Position numbers and translations under genes: made by a program. Positions 1 through 6,567 of a stretch of 38,824 nucleotides of DNA are shown here, piece after piece (position 1 is the first letter of the stretch; each line of letters starts with the position of its first letter). The notes under the pieces are model-generated. The model saw only the letters and a program-made list of their open reading frames with translations, was not told the origin of the DNA and made no database searches. The DNA lies in assembly GCA_003599455.1 (NCBI GenBank), contig QZKF01000086.1, forward strand, positions 1-38,824, in the 5' to 3' direction. This DNA is from Comamonadaceae bacterium. GTDB taxonomy: Bacteria > Pseudomonadota > Gammaproteobacteria > Burkholderiales > Burkholderiaceae_C.

Positions 1-112
1 AAATCAATTTTGAGTCCTTTCATTTTGGGAACCTGCTCATTGGCGAATCTCAGAATCCCGCCTCCGGCAGCTGGGACACCTACGAACCATTATTTGAGCG
101 AGTCTTGAAAAT

Positions 113-745
113 ATGAAGGTGCATACCCCTTTGGCAGGGAACGGCATGGGTCTGCGCGAGCGGCGCAAGACCGAAAAGCTGGACGCCATCAAGCGAGCCG
201 CGCGGCATCTGTTTGAGACGCATGGCTTTCATATGACGCGGATGAGCGAGGTCGCGAGAGTGGCCGACGTCGGCTTCGGCACAGTGGCGGCCTATGCATC
301 CGACAAGGCGGGCTTGGCCGTCATGCTTTTCGTTGACGATCTCGCGCAATTGCCGCCATTGTTCGTGGCGCCCATCAAGCCTGGTCGGCCATTGCTCGAC
401 CAGTTGATGGACGACTTCTCCATCAGCTTCCGGTTCTGGGCCAGCAAGCCTGAACTCAGCCGTGTCGTTCTGCCGTTGGTGAACCCGTCTGGCAATCCGC
501 ACGTGCAGATGATCCTGGAACGCCGCGCTCTGATGCGGCGGTGCCTTATCGAGTGGATTGATCGCGCCAAGGAGCTGCGACGCATGAAGAGCGACTTCGA
601 TTCCGAACAGGCCGCCGAAGTGCTCTTCTCGCTCTACATCCATTCGATACACGAATGGTTCAGTGCCGAGTTGACCGACCCCTCATTGGGTCTGGACCGG
701 CTCCGCTATCTGCTGGAAATGCCCATGCAGCGGTTCGAGCTATAA
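113..745 (+). CDS. TetR/AcrR-family transcriptional regulator
   Basis: This protein of 210 residues has the TetR layout. An N-terminal helix-turn-helix domain (about residues 15-60) carries the typical run RERRKTEKLDAIKRAAR, then LFETHGF and a recognition-helix region ending in DVGFGTVAAY, followed by a helical ligand-binding domain of about 140 residues with no recognisable signature. TetR proteins usually repress neighbouring genes until a small ligand binds. The next genes encode a flavin/iron-sulfur reductase and a dehalogenase-like GST, so a quinone or aromatic inducer is a reasonable guess but is inference. ATG at 113 has no clear ribosome binding site. ATG at 146 (MGLRERRK), preceded by AGGGA, is a good alternative start and would give 199 residues. 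A perfect inverted repeat lies directly behind the stop codon. Confidence 0.88.
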   Translation: MKVHTPLAGNGMGLRERRKTEKLDAIKRAARHLFETHGFHMTRMSEVARVADVGFGTVAAYASDKAGLAVMLFVDDLAQLPPLFVAPIKPGRPLLDQLMDDFSISFRFWASKPELSRVVLPLVNPSGNPHVQMILERRALMRRCLIEWIDRAKELRRMKSDFDSEQAAEVLFSLYIHSIHEWFSAELTDPSLGLDRLRYLLEMPMQRFEL

Positions 746-753
746 GCCTTCTG

Positions 754-774
754 ACGCTGTCGCCGCGACAGCGT
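754..774. promoter_or_regulatory. Perfect 9-3-9 inverted repeat behind the TetR gene
   Basis: ACGCTGTCG, three bases, then CGACAGCGT form a perfect dyad starting 8 bases after the TetR stop codon and about 150 bases before the reductase gene. TTGACA at 784-789 could be a -35 element, but I see no convincing -10 at the right distance. The dyad could be a TetR-type operator or a transcription stop; no run of T follows it, which favours an operator. Confidence 0.5.
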
Positions 775-922
775 GCGCAACGCTTGACAGCGCAACTGAA
801 CCAGACCAACGCCAACGTCGAGATCGACCACCTCCGCTGGGTTCCGATCGCACGCCGTGCGGATCACATGCAACCGAGCGTTGGCTTGCCCAGCTTAGAC
901 CCTGTTCTCATTTCCGCTTCCT

Positions 923-1903
923 ATGTCAACCACCACCACTCTTTCGCCCTTGTGGGTCCGCGTGCTTGCCAAGCGCGCAGAGGCCGAGGGCATCTGCAGC
1001 CTCGAACTGGTCGACGTCGACGGCCGCGAGCTGCCCCCCTTCTCTGCCGGGTCCCACATCGACCTGCACCTGCCCAATGGCCTGGTGCGGCAGTACTCGT
1101 TGTGCAACCACCCCGAAGAGCGCCACCGTTATCTTGTGGCCGTGCTGCGCGACCCCAGTTCCCGTGGCGGCTCCTCCGCCGTACATGAGCTGCTGAAAGA
1201 AGGCGACGTTCTGCAGATCAGCGAGCCGCGCAACCACTTCCATCTAGTGCCCGCCCAGCACGCCATCCTGCTGGGCGGCGGCATCGGCGTCACACCGATT
1301 TTGTGCATGGCCGAGCGACTGAGGCAGACCAACGTGCAGTTCGAGATGCACTACTGCACCCGCGAACCCTCGCGCACCGCGTTCCAGGCCCGCATTGCAG
1401 CCTCTTCGTTCGCCGACCGCGTGCACTACCACTTCGACAGTGGCGCGCCCGAGCAGAAGCTCGACGCTCGAACCACGCTCGGGACGCCGGAAGCCGGCAA
1501 GCATTTGTTTGTCTGCGGCCCTAACGGGTTCATGGACTGGATCATTGGCACCGCCAGGGAGCTCGGCTGGAGCGAAGACAACATCCACCGCGAGTACTTC
1601 GCCGCAGCCGAGGTTGACACCTCCTTCGACGGCAGCTTCCAGATCAAGATTGCCAGCACTGGCGCGGTGTTGACGGTGCAGAAGAACCAGACCATCACCC
1701 AGGTGCTGGAGGCCGATGGCTTCAATCTCCCCATCTCTTGCGAACAGGGCGTGTGCGGCACCTGCCTGACCCGCGTGCTTGAAGGGGCCATCGACCACCG
1801 CGACATGTTCCTGACCGACGCCGAACGGGCCCAGAACGACCAGTTCACGCCCTGCGTCTCGCGCGCCAAGACCGGCTGCAAGACGCTGGTCCTGGATCTG
1901 TGA
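923..1903 (+). CDS. Phthalate dioxygenase reductase-type oxidoreductase (FMN, NAD, 2Fe-2S)
   Basis: The 326 residues match the three-domain reductases of the PDR/VanB/PcpD type in order and length. A flavin-binding barrel contains RQYSLCN (56-62). A nucleotide-binding domain contains GGGIGVTP (118-125) and VCGP (197-200). A C-terminal plant-type ferredoxin has cluster ligands C273, C278, C281 and C311. Such proteins pass electrons from NAD(P)H through FMN to the iron-sulfur centre and on to a Rieske oxygenase, or directly to a quinone as PcpD does. No oxygenase subunit is in the window. The next gene is a PcpC/LinD-like GST, which makes a quinone-reductase role worth considering, but VanB-type function cannot be excluded. 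The gene ends in a weak hairpin (CTGCTC at 1938-1943 with GAGCAG at 1949-1954). Confidence 0.9.
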   Translation: MSTTTTLSPLWVRVLAKRAEAEGICSLELVDVDGRELPPFSAGSHIDLHLPNGLVRQYSLCNHPEERHRYLVAVLRDPSSRGGSSAVHELLKEGDVLQISEPRNHFHLVPAQHAILLGGGIGVTPILCMAERLRQTNVQFEMHYCTREPSRTAFQARIAASSFADRVHYHFDSGAPEQKLDARTTLGTPEAGKHLFVCGPNGFMDWIIGTARELGWSEDNIHREYFAAAEVDTSFDGSFQIKIASTGAVLTVQKNQTITQVLEADGFNLPISCEQGVCGTCLTRVLEGAIDHRDMFLTDAERAQNDQFTPCVSRAKTGCKTLVLDL

Positions 1904-2031
1904 GCATCTCCAGGATTGCGGGTCGAGCCACTGAGCGCTGCTCTAACTGAGCAGGTCCTTACCCCATTGAGCGTCAGCCGACACCGAGGGAATCTCCTAG
2001 GTCCAAGCCCCTTCACTTATGGCGAATTCTG

Positions 2032-2059
2032 ATCAATAATGATTTCAATCATAGTTGAT
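2032..2059. promoter_or_regulatory. AT-rich dyad in front of the GST gene (candidate operator)
   Basis: The core is a perfect ATGATT-TC-AATCAT (2039-2052), flanked by outer arms ATCAA (2032-2036) and TTGAT (2055-2059) with two unpaired positions per side. It makes a 28-base imperfect palindrome whose AT richness stands out from the surroundings. It ends 23 bases before the preferred GST start, overlapping where a promoter should be, so it is a natural binding site for a dimeric regulator. It does not resemble the dyad at 754-774. Confidence 0.55.
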
Positions 2060-2082
2060 GAGCTTTGTGTAAATTGCGACGC

Positions 2083-3093
2083 ATGAATACAAATCACATG
2101 GAGACACGGATCGTGAATGCGCCAATACAGACGTTGGTGGCCGACACCCGCGCCGCGCTGAACAGCAAGGGCGAGCTGATTGGCGGCCAACCCACCAGCA
2201 CGCCACCTCGCTTCGAGCTTTTCAGCGCCGCCAGCTCGATTTGCTCGCAGAAGGTGCGCGCGGTACTGGCCCACCACGGCCTGACCTACCGTTCGCACAT
2301 GATGAATCTGTTCGGTGGCCAGACCTATCTGCCGGCACATGTACGGCTGCGCATGCTGGGCTGCGAGCAGACGGGCACGAAGCTGGTGGACCGCCACACC
2401 GGCAGCACCTCGGTGGCATCGGGGGGCGGCTGCGACGCGGCCGTGGTGCCCACACTGGTGGACTGGGACACCGGCACGGTGGTGGTCGACTCCAAGCGCA
2501 TCTGCCGCCATCTCGACGAAGCCGCTGCGGTCGATGGGGCCTGCAGCCTGCGCCCTGCCCACCTGGCGGCGGCGATTGACGCCGAACTGGAGATCATTGA
2601 CAACCTGCCCAACTATCAAATGCTCAGCGGCAAGCCGCCCGGCGAAGACCGCCGCCCGGCCGGGCAGCGCGGCAAGAACGGCGTCGATTTCGCGATGGGC
2701 AAGGTCGAGCGGTGCGACCGCTACCTGGCCGAACATGCCGATGACCCGGTGCTGGTGCGTGGCTACAGCGCCAAGCGGGCGAAGGAGTTGAGCGCGGCAC
2801 AGGACCTGTTCACCGAGGAACGCATGCGACAGGCCTACACCACCGCCGAAGCGGCCTGCGAGACCTTGGAGCGGCGGCTTCAGGCCGCCAGGACCGCATG
2901 GCTCCTGGACGATCAGGTGACGATGGCCGACATCTACTGGGCTATCGAGCTGCTGCGCATGGGCAACATGGGCGCTGACACCTTCTGGAAGGAGGGCAAG
3001 CGGCCTGCGGTGGCCGCCTACGCCGCGCGACTGCGTGAACTGCCAGCGGTTCAGGCGGCTGTCGTCAACTGGCCTGGCGCGCTTTTCAGTTGA
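2083..3093 (+). CDS. Glutathione S-transferase family protein resembling LinD/PcpC reductive dehalogenases
   Basis: The protein (336 residues from ATG 2083) has a GST fold. Its N-terminal thioredoxin-like half carries FELF, then SICSQKVR with C54 at the place of the catalytic cysteine of PcpC (SICSMKTR there, as I recall it), the cis-proline motif VPTLVD (122-127) and the glutathione-contact motif DSK (136-138). The helical C-terminal half ends in a WPG motif. Length and several motifs (YLPAHVRLR, FWK, AVVNWPG) resemble 2,5-dichlorohydroquinone reductive dechlorinase LinD more than ordinary GSTs of about 210 residues. The family removes halogen from hydroquinones using two glutathiones; the actual substrate here is unknown. 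In-frame TTG 2065 and ATG 2098 are alternative starts, and none has a strong ribosome binding site. Confidence 0.72.
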   Translation: MNTNHMETRIVNAPIQTLVADTRAALNSKGELIGGQPTSTPPRFELFSAASSICSQKVRAVLAHHGLTYRSHMMNLFGGQTYLPAHVRLRMLGCEQTGTKLVDRHTGSTSVASGGGCDAAVVPTLVDWDTGTVVVDSKRICRHLDEAAAVDGACSLRPAHLAAAIDAELEIIDNLPNYQMLSGKPPGEDRRPAGQRGKNGVDFAMGKVERCDRYLAEHADDPVLVRGYSAKRAKELSAAQDLFTEERMRQAYTTAEAACETLERRLQAARTAWLLDDQVTMADIYWAIELLRMGNMGADTFWKEGKRPAVAAYAARLRELPAVQAAVVNWPGALFS

Positions 3094-3193
3094 ACGATTC
3101 GTGCGCACTCGGCTACACCGCAACGCGGGCAAATTTCAGTCCCTCACCTCAACCCTGGCGCAGCCGTACACGCGTCACCATTCCTGATTTTCC

Positions 3194-3676
3194 ATGGTCA
3201 CGGTTCCCGTCCTTCACGATCACGCTGCGCCCCGCCCGCAGGCGGACAACAGTTTCCTGTGGTCAGACGCGCGCCTCCTCGGCTACAGCCCGATGGACGC
3301 GACACACGAGGAGTTCTACCAAGTCGCATTCCGCCTGCTCACCTGCGACGAATCGAACGCACTGGCGGCCCTGCTGGGCTTCGAAGAGCACGCCCGCACG
3401 CACTTTGCTCAAGAGGAAGAGTGGATGCGCAGCACCGCATTCCCTCCCTCGGATTGCCACATCAAAGAGCACGCCGCGGTGTTGAAATCCACCCGGGACG
3501 TGCGCGCCATCCTGGAAGGCCCCGGACTGCCCAACCTGGGGCTGGTGCACGATTTCGCGATGCACCTGTTCCAGTGGTTTCCCGGCCATGCAGACTATCT
3601 GGACTCCGCGCTAGCCGCATGGATGTCCAAGCGCACCTATGGCGGCAGACCGGTGGTGTTGCGGCGCAAGATCTGA
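3194..3676 (+). CDS. Bacteriohemerythrin
   Basis: The 160-residue protein contains the full set of di-iron ligands of oxygen-binding hemerythrins in the right order and spacing: H38, then H70 and E74 (HxxxE), H89 and H93 (HxxxH), and H132 with D137 (HxxxxD). Known family members bind oxygen reversibly and deliver or sense it in the cytoplasm. The gene starts 100 bases after the GST gene on the same strand, and no promoter stands out between them, so cotranscription is possible. No ribosome binding site is evident in front of ATG 3194. Supplying oxygen to, or shielding, a redox enzyme encoded nearby is an attractive guess but only inference. The last 20 residues run past the four-helix bundle. 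Confidence 0.85.
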   Translation: MVTVPVLHDHAAPRPQADNSFLWSDARLLGYSPMDATHEEFYQVAFRLLTCDESNALAALLGFEEHARTHFAQEEEWMRSTAFPPSDCHIKEHAAVLKSTRDVRAILEGPGLPNLGLVHDFAMHLFQWFPGHADYLDSALAAWMSKRTYGGRPVVLRRKI

Positions 3677-3806
3677 CGCCGTTGGCATGGGCCGATGGCT
3701 AGCGCCGCCCGGCACGCCAAGTGATGCAGAGTGCGGTCGCCGCGTGCATCAGCGCCAGCAGGCGCCCCGCACGATGGATGGTGCAAGTCGGCGTCGCACC
3801 TGCTTT

Positions 3807-4400
3807 TCAACTTCTCGCTGGTTCGCGCATCGTCACGAACTCTTCGGCCGCCGTCGGATGGATGCCGATGGTGCCGTCGAACACCGCCTTGGTGGCACCC
3901 GCTTTCATGGCCACCGCAAAACCCTGCACGATCTCGCCCGCCTCGGCGCCCACCATGTGCAGGCCCACCACGCGGTCGCTCTTTGTGTCCACCACCAGCT
4001 TCATCAGCGTGCGCTCCGTGCTGCCCGACAGCGTGTGCTTGAGCGATTTGAACTCGCTGCGGAAGATGGTCACCTCACCGTATTTCTTTCGCGCATCGCC
4101 TTCGCGTAGGCCGACGGTGCCGATGTTGGGATGCGTGAACACGGCGGTGGGAATGAACTCGTAGGCCATGCTGCGAGGCGCCTTGCCGGCGGCAGGGCCG
4201 AACAACTGGTCCACCACCACCATCGCTTCGCCCAGCGCCACCGGCGTGAGCTGCTCGCGGTTGGTGACATCGCCCACCGCGAATATCGAGGGCACGCTGG
4301 TCTGGTAGCGCTCGTCAACGACCACCGCGCCGTCCTTGCCCAGCGCGACGCCCGCCGCGTCCAGGCCCAGGCCTTTCGTGTGGGGCACGCGGCCGGTGAC
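3807..4400 (-). pseudogene. gor: Glutathione reductase remnant (3' part only)
   Basis: The reading frame encodes the C-terminal 40 percent of a class I pyridine nucleotide-disulfide oxidoreductase of the glutathione reductase type. It has [12 protein letters not shown], the second FAD motif FAVGDV, and the dimer interface domain ending in [12 protein letters not shown] with the catalytic His-Pro pair. Everything normally before it is missing: the N-terminal FAD site, the redox-active CxxxxC and the NADPH site. Similarity stops near 4400, although the frame stays open to 4595 with unrelated sequence. The break lies toward the tRNA-Arg gene and its repeats, consistent with a deletion or recombination at the element end. 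A functional protein is very unlikely. It faces the hemerythrin gene tail to tail. Confidence 0.85.
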
Positions 4401-4799
4401 CTTCGCGGGGTCCGCCACCGCTAGCGCGAGCGATCGCTTGGTGCCAAGCAGCCTGAGTTCGCCCGTCCGAGTCGACCGGTTGAATCCCCCCTGCAAGCCA
4501 GCCCTTGAAGCAGAGTATCGCGAAGCCGCACGGACCTGATCCACATTGAAAGCTAACGAACAACGGCAGAGAAATTTGACTGGGCCACAGTCCAAGGGTC
4601 AAAAATGACGGCATCCGATCGTCGAGCCGTCAATGGCGGGCCATGAGTGGGCCATGGATGGGCCACAGGAAATGTTCAGGAGGGCCTCTGACTCTTGCCC
4701 GCCGAGCTTCTCAGGGCCCAATGCTCTTGCCAAACGAGTGGCTTCGGATTCAAGCGACTGCTGCATGGGCCATGAGAGGCACACGTAAGTCGTTGATTT
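4401..4799. other. Non-coding junction between gor remnant and tRNA-Arg
   Basis: I see no credible gene in these 400 bases. Short open frames on both strands lack family signatures. The stretch contains the breakpoint of the truncated gor gene and the iterated TGGGCCA repeats described separately. Its position directly at the 3' end of a tRNA gene is the usual place for the end of an integrated element. Confidence 0.6.
4581..4774. repeat. Iterated TGGGCCA-type direct repeats, candidate integrase arm sites
   Basis: Nine-base copies begin at 4581 (TGGGCCACA), 4637 (CGGGCCATG), 4648 (TGGGCCATG), 4659 (TGGGCCACA) and 4766 (TGGGCCATG). The middle three are spaced by exactly 11 bases, one helical turn. 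All lie within 220 bases of the 3' end of the tRNA-Arg gene. Phased short repeats beside a tRNA attachment site are typical of arm-type binding sites of tyrosine integrases; this role is inferred. Confidence 0.55.
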
Positions 4800-4875
4800 T
4801 GGTGCGGCTGGCGGGGATCGAACCCACGACCCTCGGCTTCGGAGGCCGATACTCTATCCACTGAGCTACAGCCGC
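4800..4875 (-). tRNA. tRNA-Arg (anticodon CCG)
   Basis: The minus strand reads as a complete cloverleaf. The acceptor arm GCGGCTG pairs with CAGCCGC, the D arm is GCTC...GAGT, and the anticodon stem TCGGC/GCCGA encloses loop CTCCGAA with anticodon CCG at 4840-4842. The T arm contains GGTTCGATCC, and CCA is encoded (4800-4802). It decodes CGG. The 3' end faces the accessory region at lower coordinates. Confidence 0.95.
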
Positions 4876-4930
4876 ATGCTGTAAAGAGACCAATATTCGT
4901 TTCGTTGCTGCAGGCCGCCATGACGACAGC

Positions 4931-4969
4931 CTTCGGAGGCCAATACTCTATCCACTGAGCTACAGCCGC
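4931..4969 (-). pseudogene. Truncated tRNA-Arg copy (5' half)
   Basis: The 39 bases repeat the first 39 of the intact tRNA-Arg gene with one difference (TTGGC instead of TCGGC in the anticodon stem). They run through the anticodon loop CTCCGAA plus one base and then diverge completely. It lies 55 bases upstream of the intact copy on the same strand. It cannot fold into a tRNA and looks like the stub of an older gene copy cut at a recombinase crossover point. Confidence 0.85.
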
Positions 4970-4979
4970 AACGCCAGTG

Positions 4980-4985
4980 ATTCTA
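4980..4985 (-). promoter_or_regulatory. Possible -10 element of the tRNA-Arg locus
   Basis: TAGAAT on the minus strand lies 10 bases in front of the truncated tRNA-Arg copy. It is well placed to be the original tRNA promoter and could read through the stub into the intact gene. No clear -35 was found. Confidence 0.3.
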
Positions 4986-5028
4986 TCAGCCGGGGGTCTC
5001 TCGCCGGGTCGGCGCAGGGGGGCTTGGC

Positions 5029-5034
5029 TATAAT
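5029..5034 (+). promoter_or_regulatory. Probable -10 element for the dihaem cytochrome c gene
   Basis: A perfect TATAAT in the context GGCTATAATCC lies 77 bases in front of the cytochrome start. No good -35 is visible 16-18 bases upstream. Confidence 0.45.
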
Positions 5035-5111
5035 CCAAAGCTGTTTTGCCCTGCCCACGCAGGCACACCCCATTCCCATCCCGGCCCCGTTTCGCCACCC
5101 TTGAGGACACC

Positions 5112-5969
5112 ATGAGCGACCACGCGCACGAACATCACACCGGCCCGATCAAGACGCCAGCCCAGCTGCTGTGGACGTCTTTCTTCGCGTTTGTCGCCCC
5201 GATCTTCATCATCATCGGTCTGGTGTACTACGTCACCTCGGGCGACAAGCCCGCGGCCGGCGCGGTGGACATGGAGCAGGCCACAGCGCAGCGCATCCAG
5301 CGCGTGGGCACGGTGGAGGTGCGCGATGCCAACCGCCCGCTGCAGTCGGGTGAGGCCGTGTACGCCGCGCAGTGCGTGGCCTGCCATGCCGCCGGTCTGG
5401 CCGGCGCACCCAAGTTCGGCGACGCCGCCGCCTGGGCACCGCGCATCGCCACCGGCTACGAAGCGCTGCTGACCTCCGCACTGAAGGGCAAGGGCGCCAT
5501 GGGTGCGCAGGCCGGCGGGGCTTTCCGGGATCTGGAAATCGGCCGTGCCGTGGTGCACCTGGCCAACGCGGCCGGCGGCAAGTTCGAGGTGCCCCAGGCG
5601 CCTGCGGCTGCCGCCGAAGCCCCTGCAGCAGCAGCCCCCGTGGCCGCCGCAGCACCCGCACCGGCCGTGGTGGCCGCCGCCGCTGCCCCCGCGGCGGCTG
5701 CACCCGCACCCGCAACCACCACCGTGGCCGCCGGCGCTGGCGAGGCGCTGTACAAGCAGGCCTGCGCGGTCTGCCACGTGGCCGGTGTGGCCGGTGCGCC
5801 GAAGTTCGGCGACAAGGCGGCGTGGGCGGCGCGTGTCGGCACCGGTCTCGACGGCCTCACCGCCTCCGTGATCAAGGGCAAGGGCGCCATGCCGCCGAAG
5901 GGTGGCTCGGCCGCGTCGGAAGCCGAGATCAAGGCCGCCGTGCAGTACATGCTGGCTGCGGTGAAGTAA
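5112..5969 (+). CDS. Membrane-anchored dihaem cytochrome c (cytochrome c5-like)
   Basis: The 285-residue protein starts at ATG 5112 behind the ribosome binding site GAGGA. One hydrophobic segment (about 23-42) anchors it, and the rest should be periplasmic. Two c-type haem sites, CVACH (88-92) and CAVCH (218-222), sit in two very similar domains, each continuing AGAPKFGD and later GKGAM, whose methionine (M130, M260) is the likely sixth ligand. An Ala/Pro-rich linker of about 45 residues joins them. Cytochrome c5-type proteins shuttle electrons in respiratory chains, often toward terminal oxidases; the partner here is not shown by the context. The gene is monocistronic and ends in a strong hairpin terminator. 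Confidence 0.9.
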   Translation: MSDHAHEHHTGPIKTPAQLLWTSFFAFVAPIFIIIGLVYYVTSGDKPAAGAVDMEQATAQRIQRVGTVEVRDANRPLQSGEAVYAAQCVACHAAGLAGAPKFGDAAAWAPRIATGYEALLTSALKGKGAMGAQAGGAFRDLEIGRAVVHLANAAGGKFEVPQAPAAAAEAPAAAAPVAAAAPAPAVVAAAAAPAAAAPAPATTTVAAGAGEALYKQACAVCHVAGVAGAPKFGDKAAWAARVGTGLDGLTASVIKGKGAMPPKGGSAASEAEIKAAVQYMLAAVK

Positions 5970-5987
5970 GCCTCCCCGCGCTCCCCG

Positions 5988-6015
5988 AAAAGCCGGTCAG
6001 TCGACCGGCTTTTTT
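5988..6015. terminator. Bidirectional terminator shared by two convergent genes
   Basis: AGCCGGTC (5991-5998) and GACCGGCT (6003-6010) form a stem with a 4-base loop. It is flanked by AAAA on one side and a run of six T on the other, so it can work in both directions. The last codons and stop of the minus-strand gene lie inside the hairpin. Confidence 0.9.
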
Positions 6016-6557
6016 GCGCCCGCATCGGGCTGGCGCGCCGCACGCTGCTGCGGGCTCTGCACGAACGCATGGCGCGCCGGCAGTTCACTCGCCCGCATGT
6101 CGCGCGGAACCCAGCGACCTGCCTCCACCGCGTCGGCGGCCAGTGCCATATCGGCACTGTGCACCAGGCCCAGACCGAGATCGGTCACCAGGTACAGCCG
6201 GCCGAGTTCGTCCAGCAGACTGTCCTGCACGTGGACCAACAACCCGCTGTGGGACAACACGCGCCCATCGGGCTGCAGGCGCCAGATCCATGGCGCGGCC
6301 TCCAGCTCGACGTAGACGCGCTGCGGCCCGTTCTGGAAGTACCACTGGCCCTCGGCGTCGGCGGCGTAGTTGCGCTGGATGAAGTCGATCAGCTTCTCGT
6401 GCTTGAGCAACGAGCCCTTGCTGGTGGGGAACGGGCCGGCGGCCTGTGCGCGGTCGTCGCGCATGTACCAGTTGCCGCGTGCGTCCAGGCCGAGCCAGCC
6501 GTAGCAGTCCGGCACGTTGGGCCACTTGGCCATCGCAGCCTTGACGATGTCGTCCAT
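5997..6557 (-). CDS. Conserved protein of unknown function
   Basis: From ATG 6557 (behind TGAGGT) the product has 186 residues, no signal peptide and no membrane segment, so it should be cytoplasmic. I remember similar proteins in Comamonadaceae, beginning with a phrase like IVKAAMAKWPNVPDCYGWLGLD and containing HEKLIDFIQRNY and WYFQNGPQRVYVEL, annotated only as a domain of unknown function. I do not recognise a catalytic motif. The many Trp and Tyr residues and the even hydrophilic pattern suggest a folded single domain. The gene starts 10 bases after the stop of the YheT-like hydrolase, and the three genes from 8000 to 5997 form one operon. Its stop codon lies within the terminator hairpin. 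Confidence 0.8.
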   Translation of the reverse strand: MDDIVKAAMAKWPNVPDCYGWLGLDARGNWYMRDDRAQAAGPFPTSKGSLLKHEKLIDFIQRNYAADAEGQWYFQNGPQRVYVELEAAPWIWRLQPDGRVLSHSGLLVHVQDSLLDELGRLYLVTDLGLGLVHSADMALAADAVEAGRWVPRDMRASELPARHAFVQSPQQRAARQPDAGAKKPVD

Positions 6558-6567
6558 GGCGGGCACC

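Noticed and set aside
923..1903. Firm assignment as vanillate demethylase reductase VanB
   Set aside because: No VanA oxygenase is present and the neighbours fit a PcpD-like role equally well, so no gene symbol was given.
2065..2082. TTG start for the GST gene
   Set aside because: It adds only six residues without known conservation; ATG 2083 is simpler, though it remains uncertain.
3807..4595. A complete short oxidoreductase starting at 4595
   Set aside because: The first 65 residues have no similarity to the family and the FAD, redox cysteine and NADPH sites are missing.
4581..4774. CRISPR array
   Set aside because: The repeat units are only 9 bases and the spacings are irregular outside the 11-base triplet; there are no cas genes.
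4599..4784. Small minus-strand frame (61 residues) next to the tRNA-Arg gene
   Set aside because: It covers the TGGGCCA repeats, which create its repeated Pro, Met and His residues; it has no ribosome binding site or similarity that I recognise.
5585..5730. Ala/Pro repeat in the cytochrome as a separate repeat element
   Set aside because: It is an in-frame protein linker between two haem domains and not an independent DNA repeat.
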